Shown: piece after piece, positions 17,301-24,953 of the stretch
Position numbering within the stretch: position 1 is the stretch's first letter
Layout of the letters: each line of letters opens with the position of its first letter
From: Acidobacteriota bacterium
GTDB lineage: Bacteria; Acidobacteriota; Holophagae; Holophagales; Holophagaceae
Reading direction: 5' to 3'
NCBI GenBank assembly: GCA_021812805.1
Contig: JAKAMQ010000003.1
Span: 1-45,320, forward strand
Length of the DNA: 45,320 nucleotides
Made by a program: the position numbers and the translations under genes
The notes under the pieces: model-generated
What the model was told of the DNA's origin: nothing
Databases searched by the model: none
The model's input: the letters and a program-made list of their open reading frames with translations, nothing else

Positions 17301-20089
17301 AGGACATCCCGGCCGACCAGGCGATGGGACCAGGTGCCGTCGGCCCCTCGTCTGCGCTCCAGAACCAGCTCGCCGAACCCGTTGTAGCGGTACTCCGACA
17401 CCTGGGCGCCGCGTGTGACAGTGATCCCTCGATGCGTGGTGTCGTCGTAGGAGATCAGCGTGGGAACCTCCCCATCCGGCGGAGTAATCCGCTCCAGGCG
17501 GCCCGAACTGTCCCAGTCGAACCGCTGGACTTTCCCGTTCATATCCACCTGAGTGAGGGGGCGCCCCAGTTCGTCCTGGGTCTGCGAAACGGCCAGCAGC
17601 GTACTCGCGTTCGGCTGCTGGCCGATGGAAGCCAGATACCCGTTCGCATCGTATCCGTAGGCGCTCACGCCAAATTGACCGCTGAGCGGCCTTCCCGGCG
17701 ATTGCAGGTACGCGCTCAGAACCTGGCCCGCCTGGAGCCCAGACGAACCCAGAAAGGTGAAGATGGTGGACACGGCCTGACCGTCGGCTCCCGTGACGGT
17801 CACGGATTCCACCCGGTTGATCGTGGGGTTGTAGGTCTTTGCCACCTCGGGCTGGCGATCTGGTAGCCCGGGGGCCGGGCTGCCAGGAATGGTCGTATCG
17901 GTGAAGGTCGTAGTGCGCTCAGTCTTCGACCGGGCGATGAACCATTCCTGGACCTGGGTATCGAAGGTCCGATCCGTCCTCCGATAGAGTCCTTGCGTCG
18001 GTGAGGGAGGCTGGTACGAGACAGACTGCAAGGCCAGGCTTGGGTAATCCGGGACCATGGGAGCCGGTGCCTGGATGGACCAGAGGCGATGGACCGTCCG
18101 CCACCCATAAGTATCGGGGTCCCAGTCCGTGCGCTCCTCTTCGGTCCACGCCTGGCTCTCTTTGTCCCAGGTGCGCACACGGGTGGGGTAGGGAACCGCT
18201 TGCTGGAATAGGCTCCCGGTAGGCGCCCCCACCGTGCGGAAATCGAAGCGGTCCTCCACAACCCACCGATAGGCGGAGCTGCTGGCGGGATCGCCCACGG
18301 TGAGATCAGCCTTCCAGTCCACGCCCGGAACATAGGACCGCACTTCGTATTCCAGGGCTTTGATGAAGGCGAGGTTCTGGACACTCTCGGCCCCCGAGGT
18401 CGCACCGTTCGCGGGCGGGGGTACGAACTGATGAAGGGTGACGGAGCCGTCCGGGAAGGTGATGGCGTCGTAGAAGCTCCGGTCCACCCACTGGGGAGCG
18501 GGGGATTGGCCGATGGGGGCATCGGTCCAGTTCGAAGTGGGAACCACACGGTCGTGGCGGGTCCGCCGGACCTGGGTTCCATCGGAGTCATCAATCTGGA
18601 CCACCCCATAGGCATAGGCCGGGCGCGTGGAGGAACTGCTCATCACCACCCCACCCCATGCCTCCGGGCTGTAGTTCAGGCGGAACCGGTAGGGTTCCCA
18701 GGTCAAAGCCACCGTCCGCGTGGGGAAGGCCACCTGGGCCAGCACCACGGGCGTCACCGACCACCCCCCCCAGGTGGTCGGAGGGCCGGCCGCGTAGGTG
18801 AACCCCACCCGCTGGTTGGAGTCCTCCTCGACCACTTCCACGGGTTGGCAGGACTGGACTGCGGCACCCCATGACGACATGTCGTAGTCCCGCTGACCAT
18901 GGGGAGCATTGGCTTCGGGGGTTCCCGGGCCCTTGTCCGCGGGCAGCGCCAGGGGACCTCCCGTGAGAGGATCTGCCAGATCAATGTGGTAGGGCGATAC
19001 CGGCTGGGAGATCCCCTCGTAGGTGATCCGGATTCGAGTGGCGGAGGAGAGGATGAACCGGCTGTCGAGAAGGCGGGCCTGGGCTGACATCACCGGCACA
19101 GTCCCAGTGGCAGCCACCCGGATTTTCACGGATGGATGGGTACTCCAGGTCGCCGTGTAGCCGATGCCATCGGCCTCGTAGCTGAACGCGATAGACTCCC
19201 CGAACCGGTTGCGAATGCTCATCAGCACGTAGTGGGCCCGGTAGAGCTGGGTTTTATCGCCAGTCGCCAGATAGGGAATGTGCCGGGTCATGTAAGTGTG
19301 ATCCACATAGTGGTATTCGTAGGCGACGTCCCCGTGAATGACCACCATCCGCCGGGGGAAATTCCACATCGGCGTGCCCAGGGGAGGATCCGGCAGAATC
19401 TGGTTGGTGTCCGCCACTTCGTCGGTCACCGTCCCGCTTGGACCTGCCATCCGGAGCCCGAGCACCAGACTCCCGTCGGAACCCATCTGGAGAAATGGAA
19501 CTACGGGTGAACCAGTCCCCGCCCAGGGCACGCGGCTGATGGTGTCGCTGGGCGCGAAGCCGAAACGTGAAAGCAGGGCCTGGGCGGCATCTGCGGTCAT
19601 CCCTGCGGGGAGCGATCCCAGAACCCGGCCGCCACCCCCGGGAAAGCTGTAGGAAGTCCTGTTCCGGTCCACGGTGCTTACCATGGTTCCGAGGTCGAGG
19701 GTGCCCGGCGAGAAGGAGGCGGAGCCGAAGCCTGCGTGGTAGAGGGTATCCACGGTTTCCGGGAGTGTGTACTGGTGCTCGCTGAAGTCGGATCCGACGG
19801 TGTGGTACTCCTCGGTCGTGCTGATGCGGAGCTGAGGCGCGATCCGCATGGAGAGGGTGGGTGCGAAATGAAGCCCCCTCTGGCCAATCCCGGGGCCGAT
19901 CGGGAGCGTGATGCTGGCGGCTCCAGTGGCTGCCTCGACCTCGACGCCGCCATTGACGGTGGCGGGGCCCACGGCCCGGTCGAACTTCACGGCCGCAAAC
20001 GCGGTCTGGTAGCTCTGCGCCACCAGGGGGGCCGGGCTGAATCCGGCACAGAGAGAGATCAGCAGAGAAAGGGTCCGGCGCATGGGCAT
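14396..20089 (-). CDS. Rhs/YD-repeat protein with C-terminal zinc-peptidase-like toxin tip
   Basis: The protein has 1,897 residues. A Sec signal peptide (SLLISLCAGFSPAPLVAQ) is followed by a SpvB/TcaC-like N-terminal part (GAASITLPIGPG). More than ten YD repeats follow from about 780 to 1,650 (FRYDAYGNRIS, FDYDAFGNRISS, LDYDALGRVIRI). The core ends with QLDHLGSPRIVTG, GRFTAPDP, YSYVRNNPVMGVDPTG at about 1,672. The core forms a hollow shell that encloses the toxin and self-cleaves near DPxG in known Rhs proteins. The variable tip is about 225 residues. ATG 20083, with AGG 6 bases upstream, is an equally good start. No PAAR domain or T6SS gene is in the window. Confidence 0.93.
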   Translation of the reverse strand: MPMRRTLSLLISLCAGFSPAPLVAQSYQTAFAAVKFDRAVGPATVNGGVEVEAATGAASITLPIGPGIGQRGLHFAPTLSMRIAPQLRISTTEEYHTVGSDFSEHQYTLPETVDTLYHAGFGSASFSPGTLDLGTMVSTVDRNRTSYSFPGGGGRVLGSLPAGMTADAAQALLSRFGFAPSDTISRVPWAGTGSPVVPFLQMGSDGSLVLGLRMAGPSGTVTDEVADTNQILPDPPLGTPMWNFPRRMVVIHGDVAYEYHYVDHTYMTRHIPYLATGDKTQLYRAHYVLMSIRNRFGESIAFSYEADGIGYTATWSTHPSVKIRVAATGTVPVMSAQARLLDSRFILSSATRIRITYEGISQPVSPYHIDLADPLTGGPLALPADKGPGTPEANAPHGQRDYDMSSWGAAVQSCQPVEVVEEDSNQRVGFTYAAGPPTTWGGWSVTPVVLAQVAFPTRTVALTWEPYRFRLNYSPEAWGGVVMSSSSTRPAYAYGVVQIDDSDGTQVRRTRHDRVVPTSNWTDAPIGQSPAPQWVDRSFYDAITFPDGSVTLHQFVPPPANGATSGAESVQNLAFIKALEYEVRSYVPGVDWKADLTVGDPASSSAYRWVVEDRFDFRTVGAPTGSLFQQAVPYPTRVRTWDKESQAWTEEERTDWDPDTYGWRTVHRLWSIQAPAPMVPDYPSLALQSVSYQPPSPTQGLYRRTDRTFDTQVQEWFIARSKTERTTTFTDTTIPGSPAPGLPDRQPEVAKTYNPTINRVESVTVTGADGQAVSTIFTFLGSSGLQAGQVLSAYLQSPGRPLSGQFGVSAYGYDANGYLASIGQQPNASTLLAVSQTQDELGRPLTQVDMNGKVQRFDWDSSGRLERITPPDGEVPTLISYDDTTHRGITVTRGAQVSEYRYNGFGELVLERRRGADGTWSHRLVGRDVLGRETGQTVWLPEGAGTEQEWAKPNLTRPSSQTLTTTKTICRKWGFDERGNAVCLDLQTLQSTTTVSLPAAYLGSATVYDGRGRISRILDPSGVLTTTEYFGPGQLPPRAPTYLGPIRKVTVGGRQVRWIEYDAASRLVRITTPVTAFAGTRSSATPTILNLQSVYRYDGGDRVREVRQVDQSNRAQVRSWTYNSLGWLTDLTQPESGWTHYSDFTVAGSPMTTSYAGRVVHSTPDWIGRILSVSAEDRTVTQAFVYDTAPGGLGRLASSTDGGVSTRYAYEGPGGRMSSLSTEVPVAGVSQPFLQTFRYDAYGNRISGTTGHAEWTQTYHSASGLPDQLSLGGKSVASTPWPYYDPISWALVSVAYGNKAASQFIYKPDQIRLAEVKHMDGAMGITADWAYEYDEVGDLFREYDKKRPDGAGGFRFDQYTYDELNRLVSAVVQTSAYGEQLQQFDYDAFGNRISSNLVRVTSWSDIKRAIPAAVAHSPLLDLTERPIANVAFTEGSDALLGNRLPGSTSTGVSTGAAYDPQGNLTRIFEKPGDSSRLNTLDYDALGRVIRIGNTRTGLSEQYRYTAEGLRTVVEVSLAGTLQKTRINLYNDNRQLVSQWEGAPTKPLAWRRDVVYLGTREAGEWDAAGLHVTQLDHLGSPRIVTGPLGAVESTQKYLPFGELIEQTGTYITAKGFTNHEQTEASGMIYMQARFYLPWYGRFTAPDPARDQHFEDTQSWNIYSYVRNNPVMGVDPTGMNDQDSRISAPNRRNGADQNETAVRETLNEESRKPGEKDREQVQTADLTLKSALGGIPTITYSSDVTGKLNGQLYAAVNYAMVANGIDTINISAISNGDTHAPHGGHYDSPITSAVDINIINGQHVGANDPYMKKFYEIMVAFLNKTGSAKAAYGPDSVMDAKGRNRKLTAISHSELVQNKKSKHYGKSRAAVLLDQHSTHFHFSVQDQSTFARPVKVVWQ
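14399..15066 (-). other. Variable toxin tip (CT1) of the Rhs protein, M15/LAS-like
   Basis: The DNA is AT-rich, unlike the GC-rich rhs core. The segment encodes residues about 1,675-1,897. Near 1,776-1,790 it reads HAPHGGHYDSPITSAVDIN and near 1,875-1,881 HSTHFHFSV. A His followed by A-x-D-I and a C-terminal H-x-H is the zinc-site layout of M15/LAS-type murein peptidases (SxHxxGxAxD plus HxH). The His-to-Asp spacing is three residues longer than canonical. A peptidoglycan-cleaving toxin is therefore likely but unproven. Confidence 0.55.
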
Positions 20090-20137
20090 CCTGGGATAGA
20101 CAGGCGATACCCTAGCAATCCGTTTTGGGAGTCCGAG

Positions 20138-20172
20138 GTTAATTGTTGTTAAAAAATGTTAATTATTGTTAA
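20138..20172. promoter_or_regulatory. Four GTTAA boxes at exact 10-bp period upstream of rhs
   Basis: GTTAA starts at 20138, 20148, 20158 and 20168 on the plus strand (TTAAC on the coding strand of rhs), with 5-base AT-rich spacers. All four boxes therefore face the same side of the helix. The block ends 49 bp upstream of the rhs ATG at 20089. Tandem short direct repeats at about one helical turn are how PhoB/PhoP/OmpR-type response regulators bind cooperatively; Bacillus PhoP and cyanobacterial Pho boxes have similar TTAAC-like repeats at 11 bp. No convincing -35/-10 pair was found downstream. Confidence 0.6.
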
Positions 20173-20190
20173 TATCGCGTATTTTGCGCC

Positions 20191-21051
20191 TCAGACTCCG
20201 GGCGGAAATCCCACGGCGAGGCGGATGCGGGCGATGCTGGGGGCCACGCTGCCATCGGCGCGGCGGATGAGGATGGGGAGTTCGACTTCGGGGCATTCGG
20301 CGCGGGTTTCGAACGTCTCGGGAAGGTCCTGGCGGCGGGTGGCGGCGAAGAGATCGAGGCCGTAGGGCTCGCCTTCCTTGAAGATCACCTCGCGGCGGTG
20401 GAGGCACAGCAGGTCAGCCTCCCGCAGGGCGGCGAGGGCGCGATCCCGCTGGTCGTTGGGGAAGACACAGGCGAAGAGGCCGCCAGGAGCCAGGATGCGA
20501 GCCGCGGCGTGGGCGTAGTCGGCGATGGTCCCGCGCACTTCCAGGCGGGCGGGCACGGCCTGGGGATGCGCCGCGGGCACGCGGCTGCCCTCGGGCCAGT
20601 AGGGCGGCGTGCCGAGCACCAGATCGAAGGGGGCCTCCCCAGCCAGCACGGCAGGATCCCGGAGATCGCCCTCGTGGATGATGTAGCGCTCGCCCAGGCC
20701 GTTGTAGGCCGCGCTCTTGCGGGCCAGGGCGGCGCTCTGGGCCTGGACCTCGACGGTGTGGAGGGTGGCGCCGGGGCAGCGCCAGGCGGCCAGCAGCCCC
20801 ACGCTGCCGATGCCCGAGCCCAGGTCGGCGATGCGCTCCGGCCGGGGGCACCAGGTGGTGCCGTACCAGGCGGCCAGGAGGTCATCCACGCTGAAGCGGT
20901 GGCCCTTGGCCTTCTGGAAGATCCGCCAGCGGCCACAGAGGCCATCCAGCGTCTCGTCCGCCTCGGGCGAAGGCCCTCCAGGCGGCACCGGACCGGGGCG
21001 GGTCCAGCCCTTGAAGCGGTCCAGATCATCGGAGGCAGCGCGACGAGGCAT
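20191..21051 (-). CDS. TrmN6-like SAM-dependent methyltransferase
   Basis: The protein has about 286 residues. The SAM-binding motif I is IADLGSGIGSVGLLAA. The catalytic motif IV appears as LGTPPYW, the (N/T)PPY form used by N6-adenine and related amino-methyltransferases. FSVDDLLAAWY upstream resembles the start of TrmN6/YfiC proteins, which methylate A37 of tRNA-Val. I infer that relationship, but the target could be another RNA or a protein. ATG 21051 is chosen; a TTG at 21069 is possible. It is transcribed away from rel and toward rhs, with its stop only 100 bp upstream of the rhs start. Confidence 0.8.
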   Translation of the reverse strand: MPRRAASDDLDRFKGWTRPGPVPPGGPSPEADETLDGLCGRWRIFQKAKGHRFSVDDLLAAWYGTTWCPRPERIADLGSGIGSVGLLAAWRCPGATLHTVEVQAQSAALARKSAAYNGLGERYIIHEGDLRDPAVLAGEAPFDLVLGTPPYWPEGSRVPAAHPQAVPARLEVRGTIADYAHAAARILAPGGLFACVFPNDQRDRALAALREADLLCLHRREVIFKEGEPYGLDLFAATRRQDLPETFETRAECPEVELPILIRRADGSVAPSIARIRLAVGFPPGV

Positions 21052-21156
21052 GCCTTCAGTCTGCGGCAAGGAGGCATCCCGGAGGAATCATACTGTTTCC
21101 CGCACTTCCGAAAATCCACCCTGGCGTGGGCTGCCCGGCTGCGCCACACTCCCTCC

Positions 21157-23382
21157 ATGGCTGACCTAGGGACGTCCCCGGAGCCCACCCTCCGAGAGGG
21201 GGAAGGCTCAGCCTGCGAGGGCGACAGTTGCCTCACCCTGGATGGGGCCTTCACCCGCGTGCGGACGGCCTTCCTGACCCACCATCCGGAGGGGGATGTG
21301 GCCCTCCTCCTGCGGGCCTTCTCCGTGGGTCGGGAGATGCACCGGACCCAGGTGCGCAAGAGCGGCGAGCCCTACTTCTTCCATCCCCTGTTCGTGGCCC
21401 AGAGCCTGGCGGAGTGGCGGCTGGACGCGGTGAGCGTGGCCTGCGGGATGCTCCACGATGTGGTGGAGGACACCCTGATGACACTGCCCCAGGTGCGGGC
21501 GCAGTTCGGGGAGGAGATCGCCGAGATCGTGGACGGTCTGACGAAGATGAGCAAGCTGGCCTTCACGGACAAGCACCTGCTCAATGCCGAGAACGTCCGC
21601 AAGCTGCTCGTGGCCATGGGCAAGGACGTGCGGGTGCTGCTGGTGAAACTGGCCGATCGCCTGCACAACATGAAGACCCTCGACGTCATGGACGAGGAGA
21701 AGCGCCGGCGCATTTCTCGGGAGACGCTGGAACTGTTCGCGCCCCTGGCCAACCGCCTGGGCATGGGCGCGGTGCGGCTGGAACTGGAGGATCTCGCGTT
21801 CCGCCAGCTGGAGCCGGAGCGCTATGCGGAACTGAAGGGCGCGGTGGAAGGCAAGCGCGCGAAGATCGCCGAGACCATCCAGGAGATCCAGGGCGCCATG
21901 GAGGCCATCCTGCGCCAGCAGGGCATCGCCGCCCAGGTGTACGGCCGCGTGAAGCACCTCTACGGCATCTGGAAGAAGATGGGCGCCCAGGCCAAAGGCT
22001 TCGAGGACATCCACGACTGGCTGGCCTACCGGATCATCTGTCCCGACCGCGCGAGCTGCTACACGGCGCTGGGCCTGATCCACGCGCTGTACAAGCCCGT
22101 TCCCGGCAAGTTCAAGGACTACATCAGCCTGCCCAAGGAGAACGGCTACCAGAGCATCCACACGTCGGTACTGATGAAGTCGGGCGACATCTTCGAGGTG
22201 CAGATCCGCACCCCGGAGATGCACCAGCACGCCGAGGAAGGCATCGCCAGCCACTGGACCTACAAGGATGGCCGCATCGCCAACCGCTCGGAGATCAACC
22301 AGGTGGCCTTCCTGCGCCGCATGGTGGAGCTGCACCAGGACGCCCAGGACAGCCGCGACCTGGTCGCCAACCTCCGCGGCGAGCTGACCTTCGGCCGCAT
22401 CCAGGTATTCACGCCCAAGGGCGACCTCCGCAGCCTCGTGGAGGGCAGCACGCCGGTGGATTTCGCCTATGCCATCCACACCCAGGTAGGCCACCACTGC
22501 GTCGGCGCCAAGGTGAACGGCCGCATCGTGCCCCTCAAGCACACCCTCCAGAACGGCGATCGCGTGGAGATCCTCACCCGGCCTGATCACAAGCCCAGCC
22601 GGGATTGGCTGGGCTTCGTCAAGTCCGCAAGCGCCAAGAGCCGCATCCAGGCCTACATCCGCGACGAGGAGCGCGCCTACGCCCTCACCCACGGCAAGGA
22701 GCGCCTGGAGCGGGAATCCCGCGCCATGGGGGTGCGCCTGGACGATCCCGAGACCCAGGCCAAGCTCGACGCCCGCCTGGTGGAGCTGAAGCTCGCGGAT
22801 TGGGAAGCCGCCTACGTGGCCCTGGGATTCGGCCGCCTCACCGTCCACAAGCTCATCGAGCCCCTCGTCCCCGAACCCGAGCGCGCCAGACCGCGGGAGG
22901 AGGCCAGCAACCTTTTGGATGCGGTGGTGGTGGGTGATACCACAGGCATCCTCTACACCCTGGCCGCCTGCTGCAAGCCCATCTGGGGCGACGAAGTGGT
23001 GGGCTACGTCACCCGCACCCGGGGCACGGCCATCCACCGCGCCGACTGCCCCCAGCTCAACACCGCCACCCTGCATCCCGAGCGGCGCGTCAACGTGGCC
23101 TGGGGCAAGCATGGGCTCGAACTCTACGACACGGAAATCGCCCTCACCACCGAGGATCGGCCGGGCATGGTGGCCGCCATTTCCGAGGGCATCCAGCGCG
23201 TGGGGATCAACGTCCAGCGGTTCCATGGGTCCGCCACGGAAGAGGGCGCGGGACTCTTCCACATCGCCCTGCGGGTGAGAGACCGGACCCATCTGGTGGA
23301 GTTGATGGCCAGCCTCCGGCGCATCCGCGGCGTCTACACCGTGGAGCGCGTGCGGGGGTCGGTCTTCGGGAAAATGCGGTGA
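21157..23382 (+). CDS. rel: Bifunctional (p)ppGpp synthetase/hydrolase
   Basis: The protein has 741 residues. It makes and degrades the stringent-response alarmone (p)ppGpp. The HD hydrolase domain is intact (H100-D101 in HDVVEDT; LADRLHNM). The synthetase has RIICPDRASCYTALGLIH and GKFKDYISLPKENGYQSIHT (about 318), with the basic KFKD form typical of bifunctional rather than RelA-only enzymes. TGS follows (VFTPKGDLRSLVEGSTPVDF), then the zinc-finger-like ACCKPIWGDEVVGY...HRADCPQL and a C-terminal ACT domain (DRPGMVAAISEGI). The frame is open well upstream, but ATG 21157 begins just before the conserved domain. The next gene starts inside its stop. Confidence 0.95.
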   Translation: MADLGTSPEPTLREGEGSACEGDSCLTLDGAFTRVRTAFLTHHPEGDVALLLRAFSVGREMHRTQVRKSGEPYFFHPLFVAQSLAEWRLDAVSVACGMLHDVVEDTLMTLPQVRAQFGEEIAEIVDGLTKMSKLAFTDKHLLNAENVRKLLVAMGKDVRVLLVKLADRLHNMKTLDVMDEEKRRRISRETLELFAPLANRLGMGAVRLELEDLAFRQLEPERYAELKGAVEGKRAKIAETIQEIQGAMEAILRQQGIAAQVYGRVKHLYGIWKKMGAQAKGFEDIHDWLAYRIICPDRASCYTALGLIHALYKPVPGKFKDYISLPKENGYQSIHTSVLMKSGDIFEVQIRTPEMHQHAEEGIASHWTYKDGRIANRSEINQVAFLRRMVELHQDAQDSRDLVANLRGELTFGRIQVFTPKGDLRSLVEGSTPVDFAYAIHTQVGHHCVGAKVNGRIVPLKHTLQNGDRVEILTRPDHKPSRDWLGFVKSASAKSRIQAYIRDEERAYALTHGKERLERESRAMGVRLDDPETQAKLDARLVELKLADWEAAYVALGFGRLTVHKLIEPLVPEPERARPREEASNLLDAVVVGDTTGILYTLAACCKPIWGDEVVGYVTRTRGTAIHRADCPQLNTATLHPERRVNVAWGKHGLELYDTEIALTTEDRPGMVAAISEGIQRVGINVQRFHGSATEEGAGLFHIALRVRDRTHLVELMASLRRIRGVYTVERVRGSVFGKMR

Positions 23383-24017
23383 ACCCCATGACAGCGGCCC
23401 CCTGGCGCCCCCCGGAGGACGCGCCCCCCGTGTCCTGGAGGCGCGTCGAGGCGAGCCTGCGCGCACCCCAGCGCGGGCCGCGCGCCCATCAGCTCAGTCC
23501 GCGAACCCCCCAGGACTCCCGCCGGGCCGCCGTGGGCGTGATCCTCTGGGGAGACGCCCTCGGCGCCCGCAAGCTGGTGCTGGTGCAGCGCGGTTTCGGC
23601 GCCCCGCGCCACGCCGGGGAGCTGGCCTTCCCGGGTGGCATGGCCGAGCCCCGGGACCGGGATCTGCCCGCCACCGCCCGGCGCGAAGTGGCCGAGGAGA
23701 CGGGCGTGGCGGAAGGCCTCTGGGAGCTGGGGTGCTTCCCGGACGGCGTGGCGAAGGACCGCATCCGGTTCACCCCCGTCTTCTTCCGCTGGGAGGCGCC
23801 CCGGCCCGCCTTCCACCTGGACCGCGAGCTGGAGCAGATCCTGATGCTGCCCCTGGCCCCGTTGATGGACGCCCCCTGGACCGTGGAGCGGCTGGAACGC
23901 TACGGCATCCCCCTGGAGGTGCCGAGACTGGAGCTGCCGCAGGCTCCGCTGTGGGGCGCTACGGCCTTCGTGCTCAAAGCCTGGCTGGACGTGCTGGCGG
24001 CCTGCCCAGAGCCCTGA
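23379..24017 (+). CDS. NUDIX hydrolase, NudL/CoA-pyrophosphatase-like
   Basis: The protein has 212 residues. The NUDIX box is FPGGMAEPRDRD-x4-TARREVAEETGV (residues about 84-108), with the catalytic REVAEET helix and the D-x4-TA spacing seen in CoA diphosphatases. The expected upstream NudL element (LLTxR) is present as LVQRGFGAPRHAGELAF. The likely reaction is hydrolysis of CoA or another nucleotide diphosphate. The GTG start at 23379 overlaps the rel stop; ATG 23388 is also possible. The hairpin repeat copy 1 begins two bases after its stop. Confidence 0.85.
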   Translation: MNPMTAAPWRPPEDAPPVSWRRVEASLRAPQRGPRAHQLSPRTPQDSRRAAVGVILWGDALGARKLVLVQRGFGAPRHAGELAFPGGMAEPRDRDLPATARREVAEETGVAEGLWELGCFPDGVAKDRIRFTPVFFRWEAPRPAFHLDRELEQILMLPLAPLMDAPWTVERLERYGIPLEVPRLELPQAPLWGATAFVLKAWLDVLAACPEP

Positions 24018-24018
24018 C

Positions 24019-24114
24019 ATCTACGAGGGGGACCGCCTGCTCACCTACGGCTCACGATGTCCCCCCTCGCGCACCCCCACGTGGTGTCCCGGCCGAGCCG
24101 GGACACCACGTCTG
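24019..24114 (+). repeat. Dispersed hairpin repeat, copy 1
   Basis: This is a 96-bp element with a conserved left block (GGGGGACCGCCTGCTC) and a right hairpin with a 15-bp perfect stem, 24079-24093/24097-24111, loop CGA, followed by TCTG. The left block may also pair with GTCCCCCCTC at 24059-24068. It is the first of three sense copies in the window and starts 2 bases after the NUDIX stop. There is no T-run, so it is not a standard terminator. Confidence 0.85.
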
Positions 24115-24253
24115 ACCAGGGAATCCAGGCACCGGCCCCGCGCCGGATGGAGTCCCGGGCGATTGACATGCCACCGGCCCAGCCTCACATTCTGGCCGGC
24201 TTCAGGATCGGGACGGCCAAGGGCAGGCGCCAGGCCGCCCGAGGGGGGTGGGC

Positions 24254-24574
24254 ATGATCATCACCATCCGGAAGATGGCCGGCCCCACGGGGGCTGACGA
24301 GATGCTGGGCCAGGTGGATGCGGCCCGGCTGGAGGCCGGTGTCCGGCACCTCCTTGCGATCCAGCTGGAAACCCTGGCGGACCTCACGAGCAGCCATGAG
24401 CCTTCGGAAGCAGAGGGCGTCCGTTACGAAGTGGAAGCCCAGGGGCCCGGGCCTGGGTCGAATACCCTCATCGTGGAGGCGCCTGGGGATCCGGAACATC
24501 CCGTCGTCAGGGCCCTGGCGGACCTGATGCAGACCCTCGGCCTCCCGCCGCCGGTACTGACCGCGGTGCCCTGA
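24254..24574 (+). CDS. Small protein, possibly emfourin/protealysin-inhibitor-like
   Basis: The protein has 106 residues with no signal peptide. The pattern is MIITIRKMAGPTGADE, a helix with LLAIQLETLADL, VRYEVEAQG and a C-terminal VVRALADLMQTLG. This resembles emfourin-type inhibitors of thermolysin-like proteases (beta hairpin, helix, R-Y-x-V/I strand, final helix), but the similarity is weak. ATG 24254 follows GAGGGGGGTGGGC, a plausible ribosome-binding site; GTG 24248 is possible. It stands alone, convergent with the next gene, 13 bp apart. Upstream, 24115-24253 holds nothing I recognise. Confidence 0.55.
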   Translation: MIITIRKMAGPTGADEMLGQVDAARLEAGVRHLLAIQLETLADLTSSHEPSEAEGVRYEVEAQGPGPGSNTLIVEAPGDPEHPVVRALADLMQTLGLPPPVLTAVP

Positions 24575-24587
24575 CGAGGGCTGTCCC

Positions 24588-24824
24588 CTACTTTTTGGCG
24601 TTCCTGGGTGTGCCGTCCTTCTCGAGGTACTTCTCGGGATGCTTCTGAAGGCTTTCGCCACATGCCTTGCCGCACACGCGGTACGCCCGCCCGCGCACCA
24701 CGACGGTTGGGGCCTTGGCCGGAACGGCCATCCCGCAGACCGGATCCTTGAGGTTGGTGGCGGGCTTGGTCTTGGCCGGAGCGGGCGCGGCCAGCACTGC
24801 CAATGCGAGAAAGGGAGCGAGCAT
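24588..24824 (-). CDS. Secreted YHS-like metal-binding protein, copy A
   Basis: The protein has 78 residues: a signal peptide (FLALAVLAAPAPA), then a YHS/TRASH-like domain: KDPVCGMAV, YRVCGKACGESLQKHPEKYL and a DGTPRNAKK tail. Cys residues in CGM, VCG and AC probably bind a soft metal such as copper or silver in the periplasm. AGGAGG lies 5 bases before the ATG. It is one of three related small proteins around the efflux operon, sharing the YxVC..C...L.K.PE.YL..DGTP pattern, and is divergent from the cytochrome gene. Confidence 0.78.
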   Translation of the reverse strand: MLAPFLALAVLAAPAPAKTKPATNLKDPVCGMAVPAKAPTVVVRGRAYRVCGKACGESLQKHPEKYLEKDGTPRNAKK

Positions 24825-24908
24825 GGTACCTCCTGGTCAGCATGCTAGTGGAACCGCGGGGATCCCGCTGTCATGGAACGGGGTACATCGAGTCTCGAAC
24901 CGATGATA

Positions 24909-24937
24909 TTGAATCTCATTTGCTGGCGCTTTATACT
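24909..24937 (+). promoter_or_regulatory. Candidate sigma70-type promoter for the cytochrome gene
   Basis: TTGAAT (24909-24914) and TATACT (24932-24937) are separated by 17 bp and match the housekeeping consensus closely. It sits in the divergent region between the YHS-like gene and the cytochrome gene. A start about 7 bases downstream would leave a very short leader ending in the AGGAGG at 24943, so the placement is not fully comfortable. Confidence 0.38.
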
Positions 24938-24953
24938 GATCCAGGAGGCTAGG

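Noticed and set aside
20398..21156. Upstream extension of the rel frame
   Set aside because: It overlaps the methyltransferase gene antisense and contains no conserved sequence; the enzyme starts at 21157.
24079..24111. Intrinsic terminators at the three hairpin repeats
   Set aside because: The stems are strong but no T-run follows, and the conserved left block is not explained by a terminator.
24057..24257. A plus-strand ORF running through the hairpin repeat
   Set aside because: The first part is the repeat itself; no ribosome-binding site and no protein-like pattern.
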